The notes under the pieces were generated by a model that was given only the letters and a program-made list of their open reading frames with translations, was not told the origin of the DNA and ran no database searches. From positions 62,001 to 126,000 of the forward strand of contig NZ_VEBF01000006.1 of the NCBI RefSeq assembly GCF_007676705.1: a stretch of 64,000 bases of DNA. Direction: 5' to 3'. The position numbers were made by a program, and so were the translations under genes. How positions within the stretch are numbered: the stretch's first letter is position 1; every line of letters begins with the position of its first letter. Origin of the DNA: Paenibacillus xylanexedens. GTDB lineage: Bacteria; Bacillota; Bacilli; Paenibacillales; Paenibacillaceae. This document shows positions 40,322-49,924 of this stretch, piece by piece.

Positions 40322-43042
40322 TTATTTGGCTACAACATGTGCAATGACACGACCGTTTTCGTACGTGACAGTCACGTCATAACCATCTGCAGTTACACTG
40401 TCGAACTCACCTGTAATTCCATTAGCCGTGATTAACGTAATATCTTTGGAACCTTCGATCTTATAGTTGGACAAGTCCAGATTCAGACTTCCTCCATCAA
40501 TATAGAGCTTTCTGCCAACATTCAGTTGACTATTGTCATCAGCCACAACCAATTCCAACGTACCCTTATCCATGGTAAAGTTTCTGTTCAAGTTGAGTGC
40601 TCCATCCACATCCACGACAACTGTTCCGTTTTCTACATACAGATCACCTGTACCAAAAGCAGTCGCTGATTCAGCTACCAGTGTTCCGGCTTGCAGCAAG
40701 GTTCCGCCTGTGTAGCTATTGTTGCCTGTCAGTGTCAGTGATCCTGTTCCCTTTTTCGTGAGCATACCACTGCCGGTAATGTTATTTCTCCACCAGTCTT
40801 GTGCATTGAAGCGCCCTTTGGAAGCGTCCATATCCACAGTTACATTGTTCAAGAATGCACCGTATCCATCCGCAGCCGTGACCAGATCAATTCTACCCCA
40901 GCCCTTGGATTCATCCAGTACAGGATATCCAGAGTCAATGGATGTTGTATACAATACTTCCCTGCGTTGCTCATCTGTTAAATAAGGTTGGCGTGTTTCT
41001 AACAGAGCCTCTGCTCCTTGCGGTACAACTGGAGCCAAACCTTTGGTTCCTGTTTGTGGCAGACCGTAAGTCATCTTTTCTCTATAGAAGGCTTTATTGG
41101 CATCATGATCTTCCCATTTGTGCTCATCATAAGCACTCTTGAACGTGTAATCCTCTGTTACGGTGTGTGCATACTCATACAGACTCATATTTTTTTCCTT
41201 GGCTGCAGCTCCAAATACTTCTCCTGCATTTTCATAGCCTTTCTCTAACACTTCTCTGTTCTCAGCCTGATTAAGTGCATATGCGGCCATGGCTGTGGAT
41301 TGTATTCTTCCTCCTATAACATCAAGCGGTGAGTGCATCCCTGCTACAATTCGATTCTCACCCATCTGAGCTGCTCTCGTTAAGAATTCAGAGAATCGTT
41401 CTGGCGTAGCGTATGCCAAAGGAAATACGGATAAGTAAGCTGCACTTGTATGTCCACTCGGATATCCGCCGTCTTTTCCTCTTCCATCCTCAGCAATTCG
41501 TTTGACATAGCTTAATGCAGGAATAATCTTCACGTTTGTTTCATATTGCTGGTAATGTTTTTCTCCTGTTGATTTGGTGCCGCCTGAAGCCAAAGGTTCT
41601 TCCTTTTTCTCACCTTCGCCCAAGGTTTCCCATACAGGCAATCCTTTGCTGTCAACAACTTCTTTCACTTCTCCATTGGAATTCATTCTCCACGGTCTAG
41701 GGGAAGAGTAGAAATATTTAGATGGATTAGAGGAGGCAGGAATTTTGAATCGCACCAGATCAACTAAATTGATCAAGTCTGCAAGCTCCGTAGTTTCATC
41801 CCAATCTCCAATGCCTTGGCTTTCATCTTCCACTGTTTCTTCGGTCAATACCACATTCATCTCTTCCACACTGCGTTCAACATTGGTTTTTGGCTTGATA
41901 TGTTTTACATACGTGTTAGCCAACGGACCAAAAGCTTCCATCATGCTATAGATCTTATCTCTTTGGTCATCGTAGTAGGCTGCCAAAGCCTCTTCACCCG
42001 TGCGGTTTTGCGTGACATCTTCTACATATTTGATATTGGCTTCCCAAGTCGCTTTATTCCGGATCTCTGCATTCGCAAATGTTTTATGATCCGCAACTGC
42101 TACTGTTGGATCATTCTTAAAACCGTCATAATATGGGGTCGGTCCATCTCCATACTTTGCATTCTTCCCGTCAGCTCCAATTTTAGTTGCCGCTGTTCCA
42201 TCTCTCCAATCCGCTTGGTTCATGGACCACACTTGATCAAAACCGTCCAAAATATCAATAAACGGATTAGTGTCCGGAATATTTTTCAAGGTGTCGTCTC
42301 CAGCATTGGCTCCATGCTTCACGGCGGACAACCGAGCTTCATCTGCTGGGGGATTAATATTCAGTACGGTTGCCGTTCCTTTTGGCTTAGCTGGTTTGGC
42401 AGCTGTCGTAGAATCCGTTTCTACAGCCTTAACGAGCGCAGACACTGCTTCTGCACGAGTAATGGAATTAAGCGGTTTGAAGCTTCCATCTGCATAGCCG
42501 GCGATAATTTTCGCTGCTGCCGCTCCACCTACAGCTCCCTTGCTCCACGCCGCAATAGACGATGAATCACTAAACACATTCGCAGCTGTTTCATTTAATT
42601 CCAAATTCAAAATGCCAGCGATCACTTTAGCAGCTTCCTGACGTGTGATCGGATCTTGCGGCTTCATTGTGCCATCGGTGTACCCATCTATATATCCATT
42701 CGCGTTTGCTATAGAAACTGCTTCGTAATACCATGCACTCTCAGACACATCGTTAAAGGTAATTTTAGCTTGTCCTGAATATCCAAAGGCACCGTTTACC
42801 AAGTTCATAAATTCTGCTCTGGTGATATACGTGTTCGGTTTAAATGAACGATCCAGGTAGCCTCGAATTAATCCTTCATCACCCCATGCTTGAATATTTG
42901 CTTCGGCCCAGTGTCCCTTAATATCAGAGAACTGAATCTTCTGATCGGCTGCAAAACTTTTCTCTGCAAACGTCGGACCTACCATAGACAACATTAGAAG
43001 TAGTGCCAGTGACTTTTTAAGTGGTTTTCTCATGGCTTGCAA
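40322..43042 (-). CDS. S-layer-anchored PAP2-family phosphatase with autotransporter-type repeat, about 906 aa
   Basis: A signal peptide (KPLKKSLALLLMLSMVGPTF-AEKSFA) is followed by three SLH repeats (about 35-215; SDIKGHWAEANIQAW, FNDVSESAWYYEAV, SITRAEAVSALVKAV), which bind cell-wall pyruvylated polymers. The central domain is a PAP2/vanadium-haloperoxidase-type acid phosphatase with PSGHTSAAYLS and ENRIVAGMHSPLDVIGG. The C-terminal part contains a passenger-associated repeat, GTGSLTLTGNNSYTGGTLLQ, usually seen in Gram-negative autotransporters. The protein should act on the cell surface, removing phosphate from an unknown substrate. The start is uncertain: TTG at 43042 follows GGGAG by 7 bases, while ATG at 43033 and GTG at 43048 are alternatives. 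Confidence 0.88.
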   Translation of the reverse strand: MQAMRKPLKKSLALLLMLSMVGPTFAEKSFAADQKIQFSDIKGHWAEANIQAWGDEGLIRGYLDRSFKPNTYITRAEFMNLVNGAFGYSGQAKITFNDVSESAWYYEAVSIANANGYIDGYTDGTMKPQDPITRQEAAKVIAGILNLELNETAANVFSDSSSIAAWSKGAVGGAAAAKIIAGYADGSFKPLNSITRAEAVSALVKAVETDSTTAAKPAKPKGTATVLNINPPADEARLSAVKHGANAGDDTLKNIPDTNPFIDILDGFDQVWSMNQADWRDGTAATKIGADGKNAKYGDGPTPYYDGFKNDPTVAVADHKTFANAEIRNKATWEANIKYVEDVTQNRTGEEALAAYYDDQRDKIYSMMEAFGPLANTYVKHIKPKTNVERSVEEMNVVLTEETVEDESQGIGDWDETTELADLINLVDLVRFKIPASSNPSKYFYSSPRPWRMNSNGEVKEVVDSKGLPVWETLGEGEKKEEPLASGGTKSTGEKHYQQYETNVKIIPALSYVKRIAEDGRGKDGGYPSGHTSAAYLSVFPLAYATPERFSEFLTRAAQMGENRIVAGMHSPLDVIGGRIQSTAMAAYALNQAENREVLEKGYENAGEVFGAAAKEKNMSLYEYAHTVTEDYTFKSAYDEHKWEDHDANKAFYREKMTYGLPQTGTKGLAPVVPQGAEALLETRQPYLTDEQRREVLYTTSIDSGYPVLDESKGWGRIDLVTAADGYGAFLNNVTVDMDASKGRFNAQDWWRNNITGSGMLTKKGTGSLTLTGNNSYTGGTLLQAGTLVAESATAFGTGDLYVENGTVVVDVDGALNLNRNFTMDKGTLELVVADDNSQLNVGRKLYIDGGSLNLDLSNYKIEGSKDITLITANGITGEFDSVTADGYDVTVTYENGRVIAHVVAK

Positions 43043-43048
43043 ATACAC

Positions 43049-43396
43049 GCTCCCATTATAGTAAATTAATTTTTTGCTTCTGCGTCAGCAAATGAGTAAG
43101 AAAGTCTCTATCCAGATGTCTGATCTGCCGTTACTGTAGCATTAGGGGGCGTTTGGTATCTATAGAACAAATTCCGTTTTATATCAAAATCGTACGTTCT
43201 GGAGCTTTTATGCCAAGAAAAATGGAGGGGATACTATATTCGTCAATTAGAATATCTTTTTTTGTAAACGTTTCATTAACTGAAAGTAAATTATTCAGGT
43301 TAAGTTTGTTAAATTTCGGTCAACATGATTTCTAGTCCTCGGCCTACTATATAATGATGAAGTTGTTTAGATACGAGAAGTGAAGGGGGAAAAAAG
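43049..43396. other. divergent intergenic region, about 350 bases
   Basis: This region lies between the leftward SLH phosphatase gene and the rightward AraC sensor gene and must contain both promoters. I see no gene, repeat or convincing structure. Confidence 0.5.
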
Positions 43397-45718
43397 ATGC
43401 GTAAGCCATTACAGTCTGTGAGATCCAGGATGGTTTTTTCCTATCTCGCTGTTGTCCTTGTCATCTCGCTTCTTTTCGGTTCCATTTTATATCTCTTCTT
43501 CTCCCATCAATACAGCAAAGAAATCCGAATCAATAATCAGCTCTCGCTGAAAAATACCGTCAATTATATTGAAAGCTCCGTCATCCAGAAGGTAAATCAG
43601 GTCTATCTTTCTCTGGCTTTGGGCAGCTCTGTCAGTATTGATTTAGATAACATCAAAGGAAACCATGGCAAGATTCTGGACATCGAACAGTTACTTCAAA
43701 ATAAGGTGCAAAATTATTCCGACCTCATTGAAGCCATTCATGTGTACGATGCGAAGAACCATTGGATGATTTCATCTGTATATGGGCTGTTGCTCTATGA
43801 GGATACGCCTTCGCGTGCGGATCATACCACGGATTGGATTGTTGCGATGAAAGAAACTGAAGAAAGCTCCTTATGGATGCAGACTCGCATGGTGCCTCAA
43901 GATGCGTATATCGAATCGCCTGAGCAGACCAACGTGAATCCTTTGATTTCCTATGTCCACAGCTACCCGTTTCAATCTTCTGGACAAGACAGTAAGGTCA
44001 TGATTGCCATTGATATCAAAGAATCAGCGATCAGTCAGATCATTAAAAATATGATTCCTTCTGACTATGATAGTACATTAATCGTAGATCAGGACGGGAC
44101 CGTCATTTCTGCCGCAGACAAATCCTTGCTAGGTAGCTCCACGGAGGAGAATTTATCTCAGTCGTTGCTCTCCATTCATTCTTCAGATGAGAGCTTCACG
44201 CCTGTATTTAACCATGGCTCTTATGTCGTGTCCCAGGATCAATTCAAAGGAAATGGATGGCGGATATACACCACCACACCCAATAAAAGTTTCTATAATA
44301 AATTGGATAGTTTGAAAGAAATCTCGATTCTTCTTTGCTTGTTAGCTATCGCGGTGGGGATTGCGATGTCGTCCATCTTTACGACCGCCAATTATAGTCC
44401 TCTAAAGCGAATCCTGAATAATATCAAGAGCCGGATGGATAGCCCCACCAGCCTCAAACAGGATGAATATCGCTTCATTGATACGGCAATTAACAGCCTG
44501 TCCAACAAAGTGGATAGTCTGGAGGAAACACTGCAAGCCAATCACAAAATGATTAAGCATAGCATCATGCTCAATATGTTAAATAATCGATTCACACCCG
44601 AGGAACTTACGGAGCAATTGCAATCTATTCACATTTCAATGGCCTACTCTCGCTTCCGCTGCATCGTCATTGACCCCGTCAATGAGAAGTGGAAGGATCT
44701 GCAGCCACGACAGTTGCAGCATACGTTGTATACGATGATCCAGCAACTGGAGATCGCAGAAATGGACGGAACTCAACTGCTGGCAGAGGAATTGCAGGAT
44801 CACAAAATAGCAGTAATCATCTGTACCAACCAACCCGAAGAACCTCTCTCTGATCACATTGTGGACTTTATTCACACTGAGGCAAGAAACAGGTTCGGTC
44901 TGGATTTTGCATTATCACTGGGCGGATGGGTAGAGCATTTCACGAAGATCCACACCAGCTATCATCAGGCGAATACCTTGATTCGATACAGCTATTTCTT
45001 TCCCGATCAATCTGCCATTCAGGATCTTGATCTTCTGAACAGGGAAACCAGCAGCTTGGAAATTCCGGACACATACCTCGTAAACTTTGAGAAAAAATTG
45101 CAGACTCGTGATGTGCACGGCACAGTTCAGGCCATTCAGGAGTTGGTCGCGACGATAAAGGAAGGCATGTATTCAGCTGAATACAGTCGAATCATATTAT
45201 TAAAAACGGTCTCCATTTACTCTGAGTGTATCAGTCAGGTGCGTTGGCAGCCCACCGAGGCCAGCTCATTGAATTTGTACAAGCAATTTTCATTGTTCTA
45301 TAATATCAACCGCTATTCGGAATGGATGATCCATCTCGTGACCGAGTTTGTGATGCATATGGAGAAGCGAAGCGAGGTACGGAGTGTAGATACCATCTCG
45401 GCGGTCAAAGCCTATATTCACGAGAACTTATCGGGCGATCTCACGCTGGATCATGTCTCAGAACAAGTATTCATCAGCCCTAAATATCTCAGCAAACTTT
45501 TCAAGGAAGAAACCGGGATTGTCTATTCGGAATATGTTACCAACCAGAGGATGGAACGCGCAAGAGAACTCATGACACAACGCGAAATTACGGTTGAGCA
45601 GGTAGCAAATACGGTCGGTTACCGTACCCCTGCTTATTTCATTAAGAAGTTCAAAGAAATTCACGGCTGTACACCGAAAAACTTCATGCGCAGTCTAATG
45701 GAACAGGGATCTATATAG
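43397..45718 (+). CDS. membrane-bound AraC-family regulator with extracellular sensor, 773 aa
   Basis: The layout is typical of Paenibacillus sugar-responsive regulators: a membrane helix (MVFSYLAVVLVISLLFGSIL), an extracellular dCache-like domain (about 35-290), a second helix (ISILLCLLAIAVGIAMSSIF), a HAMP-like linker and helical region, and a C-terminal AraC DNA-binding domain (about 670-770) with HENLSGDLTLDHVSEQVFIS, PKYLSKLFKEETG and VANTVGYRTPAYFIKKFKEI. It probably senses an extracellular sugar directly or through a binding protein and activates transport genes. The solute-binding lipoprotein gene follows 251 bases downstream. AAGGGGG precedes the ATG. Confidence 0.9.
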   Translation: MRKPLQSVRSRMVFSYLAVVLVISLLFGSILYLFFSHQYSKEIRINNQLSLKNTVNYIESSVIQKVNQVYLSLALGSSVSIDLDNIKGNHGKILDIEQLLQNKVQNYSDLIEAIHVYDAKNHWMISSVYGLLLYEDTPSRADHTTDWIVAMKETEESSLWMQTRMVPQDAYIESPEQTNVNPLISYVHSYPFQSSGQDSKVMIAIDIKESAISQIIKNMIPSDYDSTLIVDQDGTVISAADKSLLGSSTEENLSQSLLSIHSSDESFTPVFNHGSYVVSQDQFKGNGWRIYTTTPNKSFYNKLDSLKEISILLCLLAIAVGIAMSSIFTTANYSPLKRILNNIKSRMDSPTSLKQDEYRFIDTAINSLSNKVDSLEETLQANHKMIKHSIMLNMLNNRFTPEELTEQLQSIHISMAYSRFRCIVIDPVNEKWKDLQPRQLQHTLYTMIQQLEIAEMDGTQLLAEELQDHKIAVIICTNQPEEPLSDHIVDFIHTEARNRFGLDFALSLGGWVEHFTKIHTSYHQANTLIRYSYFFPDQSAIQDLDLLNRETSSLEIPDTYLVNFEKKLQTRDVHGTVQAIQELVATIKEGMYSAEYSRIILLKTVSIYSECISQVRWQPTEASSLNLYKQFSLFYNINRYSEWMIHLVTEFVMHMEKRSEVRSVDTISAVKAYIHENLSGDLTLDHVSEQVFISPKYLSKLFKEETGIVYSEYVTNQRMERARELMTQREITVEQVANTVGYRTPAYFIKKFKEIHGCTPKNFMRSLMEQGSI

Positions 45719-45730
45719 GTTCAGTTTAAC

Positions 45731-45919
45731 ATTTACACAATAACGGAGAGGACAGAAAGAACCTGAAGAAGCGAAGCGTTCGCCTAAAAGCTTTCTGAAA
45801 GAAAGCTGCTTCGGAAGCATACGCTATTCCCGGATTTCCCCCTTTAGAAAGGGATCAAAAGAAATCTGGGAATAACAGCGATCGGAAGGTTGTTCTGTCA
45901 TTGGAGTGTCCGTGTAAAT
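45731..45919 (+). repeat. 190-bp inverted-repeat element, copy B
   Basis: The element begins ATTTACACAATAACGGAGAG and ends with TTCTGTC...CGTGTAAAT. The two ends pair through ATTTACAC and ACAGAA blocks. Interior blocks (GAAGAAGCGAAGC, AAAGCTTTCT, TTCGGAAGCAT, AACAGCGATCGGAAGGTTGT) are shared in order with copy A at 5902-6092. It fills most of the space before the solute-binding protein gene. Confidence 0.75.
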
Positions 45920-45969
45920 ACTCTTTAATTGAACTTATATAGAATTTAAAATTAAAGAAAGGAGCTGCT

Positions 45970-47610
45970 ATGAACCTCAACCTTTTAAAAAAACTATATC
46001 TATTGTTTGCTACATCTATTCTTATTGGATTGATGAGCGGTTGTACCGTTCTAAACAAAGAAACAGCACAAGTGCAACAGCAGGAACATTCAGCAAGCTC
46101 TGAGAAGGATACAGCTCCTCAATATACGATTTCCTGGACCATGCATCAAAATATCCCCGTTCCTGAGGACGCTGAGATGATTGCCTATATTGAGGATCAG
46201 TTTGATGTCAATCTGGAGGTGTGGAACCTTGAGAACAAGCGCTATGAAGAGCTGATGGAACTGGAGCTGGTTCAAGGGAAGATACCGGATCTGTTCCGGA
46301 TCAGGCAGCCACATGATCTGCTCAAGTATCAGATGCAAGGGGTATTAGCGGAAATCTCCCCGGATGTCCTCGAACAATATGCGCCAAATATTGTGCAACG
46401 AATCCGCGATTATGATTCACGTTACTTGGAGTACGGAAAAATAAACGGCGGCTTATATGGCATTCCGGTCATCAATCAGACTAATATCTATCGAACCCCT
46501 GTCGTATACCGAGAGGACTGGCTTAAGCAGCTTGGTCTGGACGTGCCAAAGACATTAGATGAATTCGAAACGGTTATGTATGCTTTTGCCAAAGATGATC
46601 CGGACGGAAATGGTAAACAGGATACGTATGGCCTATCCAAAGAGGGCTTGAACGTTGTATTTGGCGCTTTTGGACAGTCCATTTTTACTGAGCAGCTGTA
46701 CTTTAATGAAAAAAACAACCAACTCGTAATCGGCGCTTTGGAGCCTGAGATGAAAAAGGCCCTGACTTATATGCAAAAGTGGTATCGGGACGGGATTATC
46801 GACCCTGAGTTTATCACCGGCGAGAATAAGGGCGGCTATAAACATCTATCCCATGCTTTTATTAATGGCAAAATTGGGATGACCTCGATGGGCAACTACT
46901 ATCATTGGAATCAAGCGGGAGATTACAGTATCCCCAACGATAATGGCCAAGAAACCCCAGTGAAAGCCTCGTTCAATGTGAATGAGCTGCTACAGAAGAA
47001 CGCAGCTGCAGAGATTGTATTTGGTTCTCCTGTTATTGGTCCGGATGGACATAGCGGTTCTAAAGGAAATAATCTGCTGATGAATTTTATTGCTATTGGA
47101 GCTGAGGCTGCGAACGAACCGGGGAAACTGGAGAAAATTCTGGAGATACTGGATTATGTAAGTGCCAACCCCGATCCGGCCGAGCAGATCAAAATGGAGT
47201 ATGGCATTCCAGGAAAGCACTGGGACTGGAGCGCTGAACCTTCAAGATCGTTTCATTTACTTCCTCCATATAGCAGTATGGAGAATTACACCAATATGAT
47301 TGGCTCAAGTATCGGCATGACGGTTCCTGGTACGCCTTCGGACAAACGTGAACAGTGGGCTGCATCTGCAGGATTAACGGAGCATGGTATCTATAATCGC
47401 CTGGAGGTTGCAACCCCTGCTCTGATTCAGTATTCAGCTGAGTTGATTCGCATGAGAGACAGAGCGTACATCTCCATCATCACTGGCGATCAGCCTGTGG
47501 GGTATTTCGATACCTTTGTGGAAGAATTCATGGATGCAGGTGGGCAACAGATGCTACTTGAAGCGAATGACTGGTATAAGGAGAATTTGGAGACAAATCC
47601 TGCCCAATAG
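45970..47610 (+). CDS. extracellular solute-binding lipoprotein (LplA/family 1 type), 546 aa
   Basis: A lipoprotein signal ends in the lipobox MSGC (SILIGLMSGCTVLN). The mature protein is a large type 1 solute-binding protein of the LplA/CUT1 kind: EDWLKQLGLDVPKTLDEFET, DPDGNGKQDTYGLS, and GKIGMTSMGNYYHWNQAG are characteristic. Such proteins deliver oligosaccharides to ABC importers whose permeases are often encoded elsewhere; none is adjacent here. Placed after the membrane AraC sensor, it may either feed that sensor or be controlled by it. AAAGGAG precedes the ATG and the 190-bp repeat element precedes that. Confidence 0.88.
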   Translation: MNLNLLKKLYLLFATSILIGLMSGCTVLNKETAQVQQQEHSASSEKDTAPQYTISWTMHQNIPVPEDAEMIAYIEDQFDVNLEVWNLENKRYEELMELELVQGKIPDLFRIRQPHDLLKYQMQGVLAEISPDVLEQYAPNIVQRIRDYDSRYLEYGKINGGLYGIPVINQTNIYRTPVVYREDWLKQLGLDVPKTLDEFETVMYAFAKDDPDGNGKQDTYGLSKEGLNVVFGAFGQSIFTEQLYFNEKNNQLVIGALEPEMKKALTYMQKWYRDGIIDPEFITGENKGGYKHLSHAFINGKIGMTSMGNYYHWNQAGDYSIPNDNGQETPVKASFNVNELLQKNAAAEIVFGSPVIGPDGHSGSKGNNLLMNFIAIGAEAANEPGKLEKILEILDYVSANPDPAEQIKMEYGIPGKHWDWSAEPSRSFHLLPPYSSMENYTNMIGSSIGMTVPGTPSDKREQWAASAGLTEHGIYNRLEVATPALIQYSAELIRMRDRAYISIITGDQPVGYFDTFVEEFMDAGGQQMLLEANDWYKENLETNPAQ

Positions 47611-47639
47611 GCGGGACGTATTGGAAGCCACGTCACTCT

Positions 47640-47879
47640 CTATCCCTTCGCACTCGCATTGGATCCGCGCAGGGATCGGGGTGAAGCGCTTCGTGCAGTG
47701 CTGCCGGATTTGGAGGTGCTGCCTGAGGGCGTATTTTCAAAACGCTTGCGCTCGGTCCGCTCCATCTGTACAATCTGACCTTCGTGTACCACGATGTGTA
47801 ATGAACCAAACTCCATGTCATTCAGCTGTCCGGCAATTCGGTCCAACCATACCTCATCCACTTTTAACGGCTTAGCCAT
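47640..47879 (-). CDS. YezD-family (DUF2292) small protein, 79 aa
   Basis: The core DEVWLDRIAGQLNDMEFGSL-HIVVHEGQIVQMERTERKRF is the DUF2292 signature. Such proteins are found next to sulfate assimilation genes in Bacillales (YezD). Here it is the last gene downstream of sbp, cysT and cysW on the same strand, in keeping with that association. The C-terminal tail is Ser/Gly-rich and unusual. I chose the ATG at 47879 with GGAGGCGG upstream; the frame extends further but without support. The biochemical role is unknown. Confidence 0.8.
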   Translation of the reverse strand: MAKPLKVDEVWLDRIAGQLNDMEFGSLHIVVHEGQIVQMERTERKRFENTPSGSTSKSGSTARSASPRSLRGSNASAKG

Positions 47880-48057
47880 AGAGCCGCCTCCTCTTCTCGG
47901 GCTACTGCCCGCTATAGTCCTCGATGTGTTGTCATCCAACCGATTTATAATTCATTCTTATCCAACCTATATACTTGGTTTATACATTAGCAGGGCTTCC
48001 AGTAGCTGTCAATCTGTATTTTCTTCTTCTCATATTATGAAATTGATTCGCTTTGTA

Positions 48058-48933
48058 TCACTTTTCTGAAACCGCTTTGTGTCCAAGCCAGCTCTTGAGC
48101 AGCAATGTGGCGAGAGCGAGAATAAGTAATAAGGACGCTACGGCAAACGAAGCCGAGAATTGATATTCGTTATACAAAATCTCCACATGCAGCGGCAGCG
48201 TATTCGTCTCCCCGCGGATATGTCCTGACACCACAGATACTGCTCCGAACTCGCCCATAGCACGGGCATTACACAGAATAATGCCGTACAGCAGCCCCCA
48301 TTTGATGTTGGGCAAAGTCACACTCCAGAAGATTCGCCACCCGGAAGCACCCAGCGTAACCGCCGCTTCCTCTTCCCGGGTTCCCTGGTCCTCCATTAGT
48401 GGAATCAGCTCCCTCGCTACGAAGGGGAAGGTAATAAACAACGTTGCAATGACAATGCCTGGCAGCGCAAAAATGATTTTGATATCATGCTCGGACAGCC
48501 ACGGCCCAAACCACCCATTCGAACCAAAGACCAATACAAAAATCATACCGCCCACCACAGGCGAGATCGAAAAAGGAAGATCAATCAGGGTGATCATGAG
48601 TCCCTTGCCCTTGAATTGAAACTTGGTAATGACCCAGGCAGCGGCCACACCAAATACCGTATTCAGCGGAACGGTAATCGCCGCAACCAATAACGTAAGC
48701 TTCAACGCTGACATGGCATCCGGTTCGGTAAGAGCCGCGATGTACACGCCCCAGCCCTGCTTCAGCGCCTCCATGAGCACGATTGCCAGCGGTAGAATTA
48801 GCAGCCATATCAATACCAGGCTTGCCAATCCGATTAACAACCATTTGACCCATGGAGCTTCCGTCGTTGCACGGTTCGTTCCACGGCCGGTCTTCACAGG
48901 TGGAACAGGGCTCAGTGGGATGGAACCCGCCAT
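48058..48933 (-). CDS. cysW: sulfate/thiosulfate ABC transporter permease CysW
   Basis: The protein has six predicted membrane segments and the binding-protein-dependent permease signature near the C-terminal half: EEAAVTLGASGWRIFWSVTL. Strings such as RAMGEFGAVSVVSGHIRGET, with TLPLHVEILYNEYQF, are specific to CysW. It pairs with CysT to form the membrane channel of the sulfate importer. AAAGGAGGTG precedes the ATG at 48933 by 7 bases, so the GTG at 48942 is not the start. The operon has no cysA ATPase gene in this window; the ATPase must be encoded elsewhere. Confidence 0.93.
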   Translation of the reverse strand: MAGSIPLSPVPPVKTGRGTNRATTEAPWVKWLLIGLASLVLIWLLILPLAIVLMEALKQGWGVYIAALTEPDAMSALKLTLLVAAITVPLNTVFGVAAAWVITKFQFKGKGLMITLIDLPFSISPVVGGMIFVLVFGSNGWFGPWLSEHDIKIIFALPGIVIATLFITFPFVARELIPLMEDQGTREEEAAVTLGASGWRIFWSVTLPNIKWGLLYGIILCNARAMGEFGAVSVVSGHIRGETNTLPLHVEILYNEYQFSASFAVASLLLILALATLLLKSWLGHKAVSEK

Positions 48934-49000
48934 ATGCTGCACCTCCTTTGGTTTGGGTGAGTGACATCTGTTTGTACCCTTATTCCATCTTGCTTCATCG

Positions 49001-49837
49001 TCATGCTCTGCCCGCCTTCCGGCTCCAACGCTGCAAGGAATTAATGATCAGCAAGAGGATGAAAGAGACCAGTAGCAGCAATAAAGCTACAGCTGTAGCG
49101 CCTGCATAATCGAACTGCTCCAGCTTGGCCATGATCAACAAGGGGGCAATCTCCGTTTTCATCGGCATATTGCCTGAGATAAATACAACGGAGCCATATT
49201 CGCCAATGCCCCGGGCAAAAGCCAGAGCAAATCCGGTCAGCAGCGGCGGAATCAGATCCGGCAGCAGAATCGTACGAAATATCCGCCATCTTCCTGCTCC
49301 AAGTGTGGCAGCCGCCTCTTCGACCTCTGCCTCCAGCTCCTCCAACACCGGTTGCACCGTGCGAACTACGAACGGAATTCCGATAAACATCAGCGCCAGC
49401 GTAATTCCGGCCTGCGAATAGGCCAACTTAATACCCAAAGGCTCTACAAACTGTCCAATCCAGCCATTGCCGGCATAGATCGCCGTAAGGGCAACCCCTG
49501 CTACTGCCGTTGGCAAGGCAAAGGGCAGATCAATGACTGCATCAAACAGCCTTTTGCCCGGGAATTCATACCGAACAAGCACCCATGCCAGGAGTAGTCC
49601 CAGCACGAGATCAATCAGGGCCGCTGCGCCTGCGGTCAGGAAGCTGACCTGGAAGGAAGCCAGCACCCTGGGGTTGGTCGCAACCTCAATCATGGTTGCC
49701 CACGTCAGCCCTGTGGAGTTAAACAACAGCGCAGCCAATGGAATAAGTACAACCAGGCTCAGGTAGAGTACACTGTAACCCATCGTTAATCCGAATCCCG
49801 GCAATGTGCGTCTCCGCGCCACCATCACCTTGCTCAT
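49001..49837 (-). CDS. cysT: sulfate/thiosulfate ABC transporter permease CysT
   Basis: This six-helix permease has the EAA loop VEEAAATLGAGRWRIFRTIL and the family-specific FARGIGEYGSVVFISGNMPM then TEIAPLLIMAKLEQFDYAGA. ALPTAVAGVALTAIYAGNGW is also typical. It works with CysW and the sulfate-binding protein encoded just upstream. AGAGGATG precedes the ATG. Gene order sbp-cysT-cysW matches sulfate operons in many Firmicutes and cyanobacteria. Confidence 0.93.
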   Translation of the reverse strand: MSKVMVARRRTLPGFGLTMGYSVLYLSLVVLIPLAALLFNSTGLTWATMIEVATNPRVLASFQVSFLTAGAAALIDLVLGLLLAWVLVRYEFPGKRLFDAVIDLPFALPTAVAGVALTAIYAGNGWIGQFVEPLGIKLAYSQAGITLALMFIGIPFVVRTVQPVLEELEAEVEEAAATLGAGRWRIFRTILLPDLIPPLLTGFALAFARGIGEYGSVVFISGNMPMKTEIAPLLIMAKLEQFDYAGATAVALLLLLVSFILLLIINSLQRWSRKAGRA

Positions 49838-49924
49838 GCACGTTCATCCTCTCTGCCTTCAGCCGGTAAGGCTGGTTGGCCGCTCACAGCGCGATTGATC
49901 AGGTGTTCATGGAACAGAGCAACC

